This document shows positions 6,946-15,856 of a stretch of DNA of 64,000 bases, one piece after another (positions within the stretch are counted from its first letter, which is position 1; each line of letters begins with the position of its first letter). Under the pieces are notes generated by a model. The model did no database searches and was not told the DNA's origin. It saw nothing but the letters and a program-made list of their open reading frames with translations. The DNA is from Planomicrobium soli (lineage in GTDB: Bacteria; Bacillota; Bacilli; Bacillales_A; Planococcaceae). Location of the stretch: assembly GCF_003014655.1 (NCBI RefSeq), contig NZ_PYAT01000007.1, forward strand, positions 186,001 through 250,000, in the 5' to 3' direction. Both the position numbers and the translations under genes were made by a program.

Positions 6946-8739
6946 ATGGGGAAACTGAATAATACAGTGAATACTAATGCAAGCGATGCTTTAAGTGCAG
7001 GGAACTGGATGACTCCTTTGCCCTATACCATAGATGCAGAAAAGACATTCCGGGAAGCCGCTGTAAGAATGGAAGAGCTGAATATTAATTACTTGCCAGT
7101 AGTGGACGGCAAAAAGAAGCCGGTCGGGTTATTGTCGCTAAAGCAGCTTTTGCCATTTTTGTTGAATGGCGGCGGGGAGGCGAAGATTGCCCAGGAAATC
7201 CAACTGGATCCGTCGCTGTTGATTTCCCAGGAAACGAATATGCTGGATCTTGTCGCTGGGCCGCATCAAGAATTTCTAGTTGTCGACACTATACAGATGG
7301 TAGTCGGAATTTTAACGTCCCGAGACATTGTGGATGCCTTGTCGAAATATATTTATAAACTCAAGCAGACAGAAAATAAAGCCGAAGTGCTGAACGTCAT
7401 TCTGGAAAAAGCATATGAAGGAATCGCTGTTGTGGACGAGAACGGCATCTTGCTGGAGTTTAATGATGCATATAGCCGCTTTACAGGCGTCAAAAGGGAA
7501 GATGCTATCGGCAGGCACGTCACGGAAGTGATTGAAAACACCAATCTACATATTACGGCAAAAACCGCAATCCCTGACCGCGGAGTGCTGCAGAATATTC
7601 AAGGGCAGTCGATGCTCGTGCACCGCATTCCTATCTGGAGAGATGACAAAGTGGTAGGGGCGATCGGCATGCTGATTTTCGAAAGCGTATCGGAAGTATA
7701 CGATATTCTCGACCGGCTGCAAGGCGACAAGATTAAGGGGCAAACCGAGCCGAAATTGCTCAGTGCGGAACTGGCAGAAGACAGTCGCGTCACTATGAAT
7801 AAGATAATTGGAACAAGTGAACCGATACTGAATGCGAAACGGTTGGCGCGAAAGGCGGCGCGAACACCTGCGACGATTTTGATATCCGGGGAAAGTGGCA
7901 CAGGCAAGGAAGTATTCGCAAAAAGCATCCATCATTTAAGTCCGTATTACAATGGCCCGTTTATCAGCGTGAACTGCGGAGCAATTCCCGAGGATTTGTT
8001 TGAATCAGAGCTGTTCGGCTACGAAGAAGGGGCATTTACGGGAGCAAAAAAAAGCGGGAAGCTCGGCAAATTCGAGTTGGCGCAAAACGGCACCATCTTT
8101 CTTGATGAAATCGGGGAGTTGTCCTTGCTCCTGCAAACCAAGCTGCTTCGTGTCCTGCAGGAACGGGAAATCGAACGCGTCGGCGGCGTGAAAAAGCACA
8201 GCATTAATGTGCGGGTAATCGCCGCTACCAACCGCGATATTGAAGAGATGGTGGAAAGAGGCACGTTTAGGGAGGATTTGTATTACCGCCTGAATATCAT
8301 CCGTCTTCATCTGCCTGCGCTGCGTGAGCGCAAAGAAGACATTCCAGTGCTGCTTGCTCATTTTACTAACAAGGTTTGCGCTAAATATAGCATTCCGGAA
8401 AAAACGTTCACCCCAACTGCCGTCAAAGCACTTATCAGACGGCCTTGGAAAGGGAATATCCGGGAATTAGCCAATCTAGTGGAGCATAGTGCCATCATGT
8501 CCAATAGTGAAACTATAGATCTGGAAGATCTGCCGGAGAAGACAGGCAACCGGCAGGAGGAAACTCAGGAATCTATCCCTTCCAAGCTAGACGAATTCAA
8601 ATGGAAAAGCGGAGAAGAAGAAAAAAAGCTCATCGTCCAGACACTTGAAAGTGTCCGTGGCAATAAATCCGAAGCTGCTGCACGGCTTGGTATCCACCGA
8701 ACAACACTCTATCAGAAATTAAAGAAGTATGGACTGTAG
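6946..8739 (+). CDS. Sigma-54-dependent transcriptional activator (CBS-PAS-AAA+-Fis)
   Basis: 597 residues with a clear domain order: two CBS motifs (about 18-135), PAS domain (about 148-250), AAA+ sigma-54 interaction domain with Walker A GESGTGKE (315-322), the sigma-54 contact loop GAFTGA (362-367), Walker B FLDEIG (385-390), and a Fis-type helix-turn-helix at the C-terminus (NKSEAAARLGIHRTTLYQKL). CBS pairs usually bind adenine nucleotides, so activity may respond to energy charge as well as to a PAS ligand. It almost certainly activates the next operon: three palindromes and a -24/-12 promoter lie directly downstream. Confidence 0.93.
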   Translation: MGKLNNTVNTNASDALSAGNWMTPLPYTIDAEKTFREAAVRMEELNINYLPVVDGKKKPVGLLSLKQLLPFLLNGGGEAKIAQEIQLDPSLLISQETNMLDLVAGPHQEFLVVDTIQMVVGILTSRDIVDALSKYIYKLKQTENKAEVLNVILEKAYEGIAVVDENGILLEFNDAYSRFTGVKREDAIGRHVTEVIENTNLHITAKTAIPDRGVLQNIQGQSMLVHRIPIWRDDKVVGAIGMLIFESVSEVYDILDRLQGDKIKGQTEPKLLSAELAEDSRVTMNKIIGTSEPILNAKRLARKAARTPATILISGESGTGKEVFAKSIHHLSPYYNGPFISVNCGAIPEDLFESELFGYEEGAFTGAKKSGKLGKFELAQNGTIFLDEIGELSLLLQTKLLRVLQEREIERVGGVKKHSINVRVIAATNRDIEEMVERGTFREDLYYRLNIIRLHLPALRERKEDIPVLLAHFTNKVCAKYSIPEKTFTPTAVKALIRRPWKGNIRELANLVEHSAIMSNSETIDLEDLPEKTGNRQEETQESIPSKLDEFKWKSGEEEKKLIVQTLESVRGNKSEAAARLGIHRTTLYQKLKKYGL

Positions 8740-8741
8740 AA

Positions 8742-8791
8742 TGTGTAGGCTTCTGGCTACACAATCCTACACGTGTAGTGTAGTTGCTACA
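8742..8791 (+). promoter_or_regulatory. Cluster of three palindromes: likely upstream activating sites
   Basis: TGTGTAG-8-CTACACA (8742-8763), the 12-bp palindrome CTACACGTGTAG (8767-8778) and TGTAG-3-CTACA (8779-8791) share the core TGTAG/CTACA. They begin three bases after the activator stop codon and about 165-210 bp before the sigma-54 promoter, the usual place for enhancer-type binding of a Fis-family activator. Confidence 0.8.
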
Positions 8792-8867
8792 ATTTACAGA
8801 GGGCAAGCGTTCATTTCTTATCTATTGATTCAGGAAAGCACGCTTTTATGGAAATCTTTTGCGAAAA

Positions 8868-8881
8868 TGAAACCGCTTACT
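8868..8881 (+). promoter_or_regulatory. Weak cre-like site
   Basis: TGAAACCGCTTACT matches the CcpA consensus except for the last base. It lies between the enhancer palindromes and the sigma-54 promoter, where a bound repressor could block looping. Confidence 0.3.
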
Positions 8882-8953
8882 TACGGTCTTTTCTGATTAC
8901 TTTTTCTGGTCTTCTGATTTATTTTTTTCGTTTTATTCCATATTTATAAAACA

Positions 8954-8969
8954 TGGCACGTTTCTTGCT
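8954..8969 (+). promoter_or_regulatory. Sigma-54 (SigL) -24/-12 promoter
   Basis: TGGCACG-TTTC-TTGCT is a full match to the sigma-54 consensus, about 33 bp before the first gene of the operon. Confidence 0.92.
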
Positions 8970-9001
8970 GAATAAAAAAGTGAGATAAAAGAATGGAGTG
9001 A

Positions 9002-10213
9002 ATGGCATTGATCAATTATGAAGTTTTCAGAACTCCTCAAGTGATTGTTTATGCAAAGGGCGCATTTGAGCGGGTAGGGGTTGAAACGGCTTTGCGAGGG
9101 AAAAAGGCGTTGATTGTGAGCGACAGCATTATGCAGAGCCTTGGCAATATTGACAAATGCGTGGAAATTTTATCGCAGGAAAATGTTCAAAGTGAAGTAT
9201 ACACAGGTGTTGTATCTGAGCCGACTGACCGATATGTGGCGGAGGCATTGGCGCTTTTCACTGGGTCGGGATGTGATACCATCATCTCACTCGGCGGCGG
9301 CAGCTGTATCGATACAGCGAAAGCGGTGGCGGTTCTTGCTTCAAATGGCGGTTATATAAGTGACTATATGGGAGCGAAAAAATTAGCGGCCACATCGCCG
9401 ATTCCGCATATCGCGATTCCGACAACAGCAGGTACCGGTTCAGAAGCGACGGATGTTACGATCATCACAAACGTTGCTGATGATGTGAAAATGATGATCA
9501 AGCAGCCTGCTTTTATGCCGGCCGTCGCAATTGTTGATCCGGTATTGTCGATGTCTTCCCCTAAAAAAGTGACAGCTGCCACCGGTGTTGATGCACTCAG
9601 CCATGCAGTGGAAGCTTATCTGTCTAAAAAAGCTCATCCCATGACGGACGTTTTGGCGCTTGCAGCCATTCGTTTGATTGTCCCCAATTTGCGGCAAGCT
9701 TTTGATAATCCGGAAGATGTAGCGGCAAGAGAAGCGATGTCAACCGGATCGATGTATGCGGGAATGGCTTTTTCAAACGCTTCTGTTTGTCTGGTCCACG
9801 GCATGTCCCGGCCAATTGGAGCCTTGTTTCATGTGCCTCACGGTATTTCCAATGCAATGTTGCTTCCGGCAGTACTGGAATTCAGTAAAGAGTCGTGCTT
9901 GGAACGTTTGGCTGATATCGGCCGTTTGTTTGCCGGGAATGAAGAAACTCTCTTGATGCAAGAAGCAGCCGAATTTGCGGTAGAACAAGTAAAAAAGCTA
10001 TGCCTGGATCTTGAAATTCCGAACCTCGAAAGCTGGGGAATCGATCAGACGGAATTTGAAAAAGCACTTCCCAAAATGGCTGCCGATGCCTTGATCAGCG
10101 GAAGCCCGAACAACAATCCGCGCGTCCCGGATCAACAGGAAATTGAAGCGTTGTACCGCCTGTGCTATAACTACCAATTTGCATCGGATGAAATGTCAGG
10201 AAAGCTATCCTGA
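9002..10213 (+). CDS. Iron-containing (group III) alcohol dehydrogenase
   Basis: 403 residues of the Fe-ADH family. The NAD-binding part carries GGGSCIDTAKA and PTTAGTGSEAT; the metal-binding part carries GVDALSHAVEAY and the two His-rich elements HGMSRPIGALFH and VPHGISN. The family oxidises primary alcohols, diols or hydroxyacids such as 1,3-propanediol or 4-hydroxybutyrate. Its partner is a CoA-acylating semialdehyde dehydrogenase, the same pairing as DddB-DddC of DMSP degraders, which take 3-hydroxypropionate to malonate semialdehyde and acetyl-CoA. A beta-hydroxy acid substrate is therefore inferred, not shown. First gene of the sigma-54 operon. Confidence 0.9.
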   Translation: MALINYEVFRTPQVIVYAKGAFERVGVETALRGKKALIVSDSIMQSLGNIDKCVEILSQENVQSEVYTGVVSEPTDRYVAEALALFTGSGCDTIISLGGGSCIDTAKAVAVLASNGGYISDYMGAKKLAATSPIPHIAIPTTAGTGSEATDVTIITNVADDVKMMIKQPAFMPAVAIVDPVLSMSSPKKVTAATGVDALSHAVEAYLSKKAHPMTDVLALAAIRLIVPNLRQAFDNPEDVAAREAMSTGSMYAGMAFSNASVCLVHGMSRPIGALFHVPHGISNAMLLPAVLEFSKESCLERLADIGRLFAGNEETLLMQEAAEFAVEQVKKLCLDLEIPNLESWGIDQTEFEKALPKMAADALISGSPNNNPRVPDQQEIEALYRLCYNYQFASDEMSGKLS

Positions 10214-10278
10214 AACGATAGCGGAAGCTGCCAGGTTCGGCAGACCAATTGATTTTAAATCTTAAGGAGGAAATACTA

Positions 10279-11739
10279 ATGACAACTACTACAAAAAACG
10301 TTTTGAAAAACTATATCAACGGAGAATGGGTAGAAGCGAAAACCGAAGAATATAACCAAGTACCAAACCCAGCGACAGGAGAAATTCTGGCTGAAGTACC
10401 GATTTCGACATTGGCTGACGTTGATGATGCAGTACAAGCGGCAACTGCAGCCTTTAAAACGTGGAGCAAAACGGCGGTGCCAAGAAGAGCGCGTATCCTG
10501 TTCAAATATCAGCAGCTTTTGGTGGAACATTGGGACGAACTTGCCCGCTTAATCACACTTGAAAACGGCAAGAGCTTTAACGAAGCGCGAGGAGAAGTAC
10601 AGCGCGGCATCGAATGTGTGGAATTTGCGGCAGGAGCTCCAAGTTTAATGATGGGGAAACAATTGCCTGATATTGCGACGGACATTGAATCCGGCATGTA
10701 TCGATACCCGATCGGAGTTGTGGGCGGAATTACGCCATTCAACTTCCCGATGATGGTTCCTTGCTGGATGTTCCCGCTGGCAATTGCTGTGGGGAATACG
10801 TTTATCATGAAACCATCTGAAAAAACACCGCTTTTGGCAAATCGCTTGGCGGAATTGTTTGAAGAAGCGGGATTGCCTGAAGGTGTCTTTAATATCGTCC
10901 ACGGCGGCCATGAAGTTGTAAACAGCATCCTTAAGCACGAAGGAATTCCGGCCATTTCATTTGTAGGCTCTCAGCCGGTGGCGGAATATGTCTATAAAAC
11001 AGGAACAAGTCATGGCAAACGTGTTCAAGCATTGGCGGGAGCGAAAAACCATTCCATCGTCATGCCGGATGCTCAGCTTGATGCTGCTGTAAAAGAAATC
11101 GTTTCAGCGGCTTATGGTTCAGCAGGTGAACGTTGCATGGCCTGCGCTGTAGTAATTGCTGTCGGAGAAGTGGCGAAACCGCTTATCGAAAAATTGAAAG
11201 AAGCTGCAGACGGTTTGACTATTGGCAATGGACTGGAAGAAGGCGTCTTCCTTGGACCGGTAATCCGCAGTGAACACAAAGAAAAAACAGCTCAATATAT
11301 TGAAATCGGCCAGCAGGAAGGTGCGGTGCTTTTGCGTGATGGCCGAGAAGATGCTTGTATGACGGAAAATGGCTACTTTATCGGGCCAACTATTTTTGAT
11401 AACGTGACGACGGATATGCGCATTTGGAAAGAGGAAATCTTTGCTCCGGTTCTCTCCATCGTCCGCGTGGATACGCTTGAAGAAGCGATCGAACTGACAA
11501 ACAAATCCGATTTTGGAAACGGCGCTTGCCTGTTCACTGAAAGTGGACGAAGCGTCCGTTATTTCCGTGAAAACATCGAAGTGGGAATGCTCGGCGTCAA
11601 CTTAGGCGTACCTGCTCCAATGGCCTTCTTCCCGTTCTCCGGTTGGAAAAATTCATTCTATGGCGATTTGCATGCGAACGGGTCGGATGGCGTTGAATTT
11701 TATACAAGAAGAAAAATGCTGACTGCACGCTGGTCATAG
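10279..11739 (+). CDS. mmsA: CoA-acylating methylmalonate/malonate-semialdehyde dehydrogenase
   Basis: 486 residues of the aldehyde dehydrogenase superfamily. GERCMAC places the catalytic Cys at 286; the NAD-binding [12 protein letters not shown] and the [13 protein letters not shown] stretch are typical of MmsA/IolA enzymes, which convert methylmalonate or malonate semialdehyde to propionyl- or acetyl-CoA with release of CO2. The ATG at 10279 is nine bases after AAGGAGG. It is the second gene of the sigma-54 operon and would use the aldehyde made by the alcohol dehydrogenase. No inositol or valine pathway genes are nearby, so neither of those roles is indicated here. Confidence 0.92.
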   Translation: MTTTTKNVLKNYINGEWVEAKTEEYNQVPNPATGEILAEVPISTLADVDDAVQAATAAFKTWSKTAVPRRARILFKYQQLLVEHWDELARLITLENGKSFNEARGEVQRGIECVEFAAGAPSLMMGKQLPDIATDIESGMYRYPIGVVGGITPFNFPMMVPCWMFPLAIAVGNTFIMKPSEKTPLLANRLAELFEEAGLPEGVFNIVHGGHEVVNSILKHEGIPAISFVGSQPVAEYVYKTGTSHGKRVQALAGAKNHSIVMPDAQLDAAVKEIVSAAYGSAGERCMACAVVIAVGEVAKPLIEKLKEAADGLTIGNGLEEGVFLGPVIRSEHKEKTAQYIEIGQQEGAVLLRDGREDACMTENGYFIGPTIFDNVTTDMRIWKEEIFAPVLSIVRVDTLEEAIELTNKSDFGNGACLFTESGRSVRYFRENIEVGMLGVNLGVPAPMAFFPFSGWKNSFYGDLHANGSDGVEFYTRRKMLTARWS

Positions 11740-11750
11740 AAAATTGCTGA

Positions 11751-11785
11751 ACGCCTGGAAGAGTATAATTCTTTCAGGTGTTTTT
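11751..11785 (+). terminator. Terminator of the adh-mmsA operon
   Basis: ACGCCTGGAAGA pairs with TTCTTTCAGGTGT (one G-U), followed by TTTTTAT. Confidence 0.7.
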
Positions 11786-11875
11786 ATGTATGGATTTTTT
11801 CTTCTAAATTGGCATTGCCGGAAGAAACGTAGGAATTATCGGTATAAAGGGACTCTTGTGCTAATCAACCGATGC

Positions 11876-11912
11876 AAAAAAAAGCAGGCAGCTTATGGGC
11901 TGCCTGCTTTTC
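11876..11912. terminator. Bidirectional terminator before the DUF2382 gene end
   Basis: AAAAGCAGGCAGC and GCTGCCTGCTTTT flank a 6-nt loop, with A/T runs on both sides; it serves the minus-strand stress gene. The stretch 11786-11875 holds no gene I can support. Confidence 0.88.
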
Positions 11913-11918
11913 TAATAA

Positions 11919-12947
11919 TTAAAACGAGTTATTATTGTTGTTGTTTGTATTGTTGCGGTTTGTAGTATTTCGAGTGTTATCGTCTTCGTCAATGTCAGCT
12001 ACTTCACGGCGAACAGTTTCGTTCACATGCTCAGTATCTTGGATTTTCTTCTTGCCGACGACGATTTCTTCAGAAACGACGTCTTTCTTCGAAACGTTTA
12101 CGCGTTCTTCTGAAACCGGTACATTGATCGTTTCGTTAGTGTTACGGAAAGCATCTGCGTCTGTCACTTCTTCATTTACAGGACGGCGTTCTACGTACAC
12201 TTCCTCGCGTTCCACTGGAACTTCAATCGATTGGTTTTCTTCGACAACATGCTTGCCGACATTCACTTCGCCGGTTTGAACTCGTTCAGTGCCGACATTC
12301 AAACGTTCCTCGTGAAGGCGTAGGCGTTCCTCGTCTGTTGTTGAATCAGTTGATGAACCGAACGTTCCGCCAGTTGTGCTATCTGTAGTGCCGGAAGTTG
12401 AACCGAATGTGCTTCCGCTATCCGATGAAGTTGAACCGAACGTTCCGCTTGTATCAGATGAAGATCCGAACGTATCCCGGTCATTTGATGTCAATCCTGA
12501 AGTTGTGCTGGAACCGAATCCTGCAGCCGATTCACTTGAAGTGCTGCCAGTTCCTGAAGAACTGTTATAGCTTTGGCTGTAACGATCATAAGAATCGCCA
12601 TAATCACTATCTACATATAGTACAAGTTTGCCGTTTTGCACCTGGCGAAGATATTCATCTTCCTCATGCTGATCCAATCCCATTCCGTTGAATGCTCCTG
12701 CAGAAGAAGAATCGCCGGAAAGTGCTGACATGAATTTGCCCATGAATCCTTGGTCTTCGTTTTGTCCACCAGCAGCGTCTACATGAACGTCTGTCTGATT
12801 TTGGACCATTGAAAACGAGTTTTCATCTTGGCCAACAACGTACATATCATTTTCGTTGTAGCCTTGTGCTTTAAGTTCTGTTACTTTGCTTAAAACTTCC
12901 GCTTGTGTGTTGAATACTCCGATAAATGTATTGTCTTTTCTAGCCAT
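11919..12947 (-). CDS. General stress protein: YflT-like domain plus DUF2382 (YsnF-like)
   Basis: 342 residues in three parts: an N-terminal YflT/GSP17M-like domain (residues 1-115, starting with TFIGVFNTQAEVLSKVTEL), a long Ser/Gly/Thr low-complexity linker (about 125-205), and a DUF2382 region (about 205-315) with repeated beta motifs around ERLNV, EEVYVERRPV and ERVNVSKKDV, ending in an Asn-rich tail. Both domains occur in SigB-controlled stress proteins of Bacillus; the biochemical role is unknown. A good SigB promoter precedes it, and AAGGAGG sets the start. The linker repeats GSTFGS-like units. Confidence 0.85.
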   Translation of the reverse strand: MARKDNTFIGVFNTQAEVLSKVTELKAQGYNENDMYVVGQDENSFSMVQNQTDVHVDAAGGQNEDQGFMGKFMSALSGDSSSAGAFNGMGLDQHEEDEYLRQVQNGKLVLYVDSDYGDSYDRYSQSYNSSSGTGSTSSESAAGFGSSTTSGLTSNDRDTFGSSSDTSGTFGSTSSDSGSTFGSTSGTTDSTTGGTFGSSTDSTTDEERLRLHEERLNVGTERVQTGEVNVGKHVVEENQSIEVPVEREEVYVERRPVNEEVTDADAFRNTNETINVPVSEERVNVSKKDVVSEEIVVGKKKIQDTEHVNETVRREVADIDEDDNTRNTTNRNNTNNNNNNSF

Positions 12948-12999
12948 GGTAAATTCCTCCTTGTAATGTTGGATAACCTTGAACTCAGGTAGTGGTAGT

Positions 13000-13026
13000 T
13001 TACCCCCGACTCTCTAAAACTTAAAC
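13000..13026 (-). promoter_or_regulatory. SigB-type promoter
   Basis: On the minus strand GTTTAA (13021-13026), a 15-bp spacer and GGGTAA (13000-13005) match the SigB consensus closely, 53 bp before the DUF2382 gene. Confidence 0.8.
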
Positions 13027-13190
13027 ATTATACGTGTTAAAAATAGCCGAGATGCCTGTCTCAACAGTTGATATATAAGGATTTAGCGGTAGAAAAAAAT
13101 ATGGGGAAAGCTTTAAAGATTCTTCATTTTTGGTTGTTTTTCTTGCAGATTATCTCAGGGGAAATTAAAGAAAGCTATTGAATTAAGTTG

Positions 13191-14066
13191 TCACTTCGGC
13201 GGCTGCCAGCTTTTGCGATAAGCAAGCGGCGTAGTGCCAGTTCGCTGTTTGAACAGATTGATAAAATGGCTGACATTTGGCACACCAACTTGTTCTGCAA
13301 TAACAGCTACCGGTTTGTTGGAGTATTTTAATGCATTTTTTGCGTAAGTGATCCGGTAGGATATCAGAAACTCGTTTGGTGCAAGGCCGGCATATTTTTT
13401 AAATTCCCTTGCAAGATGGTATTTGCTGATATTGAAATGCTTAGCTAAATGATCAAGCGATAGCGGTTTGTTGAAGTTCCGTTCCAAATAACGCATAACA
13501 CCTGTCATTGTCTCTGAGACATAATCTCCAGCTGGTTGCGGGCCGTTAGCGGAGTAAAGGCATTCAGTTAACAGGTCGGTCAGAATCTTGGAGCTTAGCG
13601 GTTCCGAATAGGGAGTGAATTCCCTGTGCAGCTCTATCAACTGCTGCAAAGCGGACTTTGCGGTATCAGGGTTTTTCAGCGCGATAACCGGAGACTCGGA
13701 TAGTTGGAAATAGTGATAGTAGCCGTTAATCGCAGCGCCATTCAAATGAACCCAGATGAATTCCCATAAATCCTTACTATCAGTTTCATAATGCTGATAA
13801 TCCATACAATTAATAAAAAAAGCTTCGTCCGCTTTTAGCTTGTACTGTTTGCCTTTAAAGGTTAAATAACCTGTTCCGGATAAGGTAATTGCTATGAGAA
13901 AAGAGTTCAGCTGCTCCCTATCGGTGAAGTAGCCTGGCAATGTGCGGAAATATCCAGCTTCTTCAACATAGAAAAAAGAAGTTCTGGCAAATTGGCTGGG
14001 TGTGGCAATAAGGCGGATTGAATCTTTTGTCCAATTATGGGCTGCCTGCTCTCGATAATAAGCCAT
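13191..14066 (-). CDS. AraC-family regulator with N-terminal cupin domain
   Basis: 291 residues: an AraC-type sugar-binding cupin (about 25-165, with GYLTFKGKQYKLKADEAFFI) and two helix-turn-helix motifs at the C-terminus (DHLAKHFNISKYHLAREFKKYAG and VAVIAEQVGVPNVSHFINLFKQRTG). It is divergent from the isomerase-like gene and shares with it a 111-bp intergenic region containing a cre/palindrome, so it probably controls that gene or the wider sugar island in response to a sugar. The start ATG follows GGAGGT. The inducer cannot be told from the sequence. Confidence 0.88.
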   Translation of the reverse strand: MAYYREQAAHNWTKDSIRLIATPSQFARTSFFYVEEAGYFRTLPGYFTDREQLNSFLIAITLSGTGYLTFKGKQYKLKADEAFFINCMDYQHYETDSKDLWEFIWVHLNGAAINGYYHYFQLSESPVIALKNPDTAKSALQQLIELHREFTPYSEPLSSKILTDLLTECLYSANGPQPAGDYVSETMTGVMRYLERNFNKPLSLDHLAKHFNISKYHLAREFKKYAGLAPNEFLISYRITYAKNALKYSNKPVAVIAEQVGVPNVSHFINLFKQRTGTTPLAYRKSWQPPK

Positions 14067-14123
14067 TTTGACCTCCGCAACATTCTGTTATTTTTGAACA
14101 ACATTACACGATGTAGGTTGTAT

Positions 14124-14137
14124 TGTAAACGGTTACA
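14124..14137 (+). promoter_or_regulatory. CcpA cre site
   Basis: TGTAAACGGTTACA is a full match to the cre consensus and lies inside the palindrome ATTGTAA-4-TTACAAT, 41 bp before the isomerase-like gene. It implies carbon catabolite repression. Confidence 0.75.
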
Positions 14138-14177
14138 ATAACTGAAAATAACAGGATTAAAAAAGGAGGCAATAAGT

Positions 14178-15677
14178 ATGGCTTTTCAAATGATTAAACC
14201 GGCAAAGAAAGCGCGCATTGGTCTCTATACCATCGGTTTGCAGGCCTATTGGAGTCAATTTCCTGGGTTAAAAGAGAGGATAGAAGGATACGGAAGATTT
14301 TTAGAAACAAAAATGTCTGAATTCGGGGAAGTTTACAATTACGGACTGGTCGATACTGAAACGGAGGCGAGAAAAGCAGGCTATTGGTTCAATGAGAAAA
14401 ACGTTGATTTGATTTTTTGCCATTCTGCTACGTATTCCACAAGTTCAGCGATCCTGCCCATCCATCAAATTTGTGGCGCACCTGCGGTCATCTTGAATTT
14501 GCAGCCGACGGCAAAAATCAATTACCGGCATACAACTACGGGCGAATGGCTCGCGCATTGCGGAGCTTGCCCGGTCCCGGAAATTTCAAATGCCTTTAAC
14601 CGGGCAAAAATTCCGTTTCGTGTTGTCAACGGATTGTTGGGCATGGAAGAAACACCGGAAATCTCATTAGCAAATGAAAAAACGAGCAACCGCAAAGAAG
14701 CGGTTCGCGCGTGGAAAGAAATTAGTGAATGGATTCGTGCAGCGGCGGTTCCCCGCACATTAAGAGAAAGCCGTTTTGGATTTTTAGGAAACACTTATAA
14801 TGGAATGTTGGATCTGTACAGTGATTTCACTATGATCCAAGCGCAGACCGGACTTCATGTCGAGGTAATGGAAATGGGGGATTTGGATGCTTTTTTTAAA
14901 GAAGTCACCGAAACAGAAGTAAAGCAGAAGATGGAAGAAGTCCATGCGATGTTCAAACTCAGCGGAGATTCTCAATCGGATCCGATTGCCAGAAAACCGA
15001 CGCAAGAACAATTGGAATGGTCCTGCAAAGTTGCGGCGGCGCAAGAAAAAATGGTGAAGGCGTTTGATCTGGATGCACTGGCTTACTATTATCACGGTTC
15101 CTCCGGCAGCCATTTCGAACAACTTCAATCAGGTTTTATCGTTGGCCATTCCTTGCTTACGGCTAAAGGCATTCCTTGTTCCGGAGAAGGCGACCTCAAA
15201 ACTGCTGTAGGCATGAAAATCGCTGACATACTGGGAACAGGGGGCAGCTTCTCGGAAATTATGGCAATCGACTATGATGCGGAAACTATATTGCTCGGGC
15301 ATGACGGGCCATTTCATATCGCTATTTCAGACGGCCAGCCGATTCTTCGGGGAATGGGGCTATACCACGGCAAGCAAGGCACTGGAGTGTCCGTGGAAGC
15401 AAAAGTGCAAACGGGACCGGTCACCATTTTAAATGTCACACAAACCGGGGATGGCAACCTTAAGCTGATCATTGGCGAAGGCGAGTCTATAGATGGGGAC
15501 ATTATGCAAGTTGGCAATACCCAGACCCCAATTAGATTTTCTATGCCCCCTGATGATTTCATGGAGCATTGGTTCAAGGAAGCCCCAACCCATCATTGTG
15601 CGTTAGCTATTGGAAAGAATGCCAAGCTTTTTCAAAAAGTCGGAGAATTATTAAATATGAAGCATGTAACTTTGTAG
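14178..15677 (+). CDS. L-fucose/L-arabinose isomerase-family protein
   Basis: 499 residues related by overall plan to the L-arabinose/L-fucose isomerase fold: an N-terminal Rossmann-like part (RIGLYTIGLQAYW, VDLIFCHSATYSTSSAI), a middle part (ALAYYYHGSSGSHFEQL, CSGEGDLKTAVGMKIADILG) and a C-terminal barrel (HDGPFHIAISDG, FMEHWFKEAPTHHCAL). The Glu in SGEGDL and the HH near the end are candidate metal ligands. It is not RhaA, the classical L-rhamnose isomerase. The substrate is probably an aldose imported by the ABC system downstream. The ATG follows AAAGGAGG, and a terminator follows the stop. Confidence 0.75.
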   Translation: MAFQMIKPAKKARIGLYTIGLQAYWSQFPGLKERIEGYGRFLETKMSEFGEVYNYGLVDTETEARKAGYWFNEKNVDLIFCHSATYSTSSAILPIHQICGAPAVILNLQPTAKINYRHTTTGEWLAHCGACPVPEISNAFNRAKIPFRVVNGLLGMEETPEISLANEKTSNRKEAVRAWKEISEWIRAAAVPRTLRESRFGFLGNTYNGMLDLYSDFTMIQAQTGLHVEVMEMGDLDAFFKEVTETEVKQKMEEVHAMFKLSGDSQSDPIARKPTQEQLEWSCKVAAAQEKMVKAFDLDALAYYYHGSSGSHFEQLQSGFIVGHSLLTAKGIPCSGEGDLKTAVGMKIADILGTGGSFSEIMAIDYDAETILLGHDGPFHIAISDGQPILRGMGLYHGKQGTGVSVEAKVQTGPVTILNVTQTGDGNLKLIIGEGESIDGDIMQVGNTQTPIRFSMPPDDFMEHWFKEAPTHHCALAIGKNAKLFQKVGELLNMKHVTL

Positions 15678-15693
15678 GTGAATAATTCTTTGT

Positions 15694-15722
15694 AGGAGGC
15701 TGCCAATAGCCTCCTTTTATTT
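15694..15722 (+). terminator. Terminator after the isomerase-like gene
   Basis: AGGAGGCT/AGCCTCCT stem with a 6-nt loop and a TTTATTTAT tail. Confidence 0.8.
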
Positions 15723-15856
15723 ATCAAGCTATTAAAAAAGTAAAGCTAAGTTGTCTGAAAAGTGTTAAAATATCGATAAATTTAAAATTGTCCGCTTTTC
15801 TATGGCTGTAATTTTAATGAATTGCTGATAGACAGGAAGGAGCGTGCATTCGTCCT

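Noticed and set aside
11744..11965. Small ORF after mmsA
   Set aside because: It runs through two terminator hairpins and into the end of the stress gene; Lys/Cys-rich without structure.
15844..15856. Repeat-like GGAGCGTGCAT before the sensor lipoprotein gene
   Set aside because: It contains the gene's ribosome site and stands alone, so similarity to array C is probably chance.
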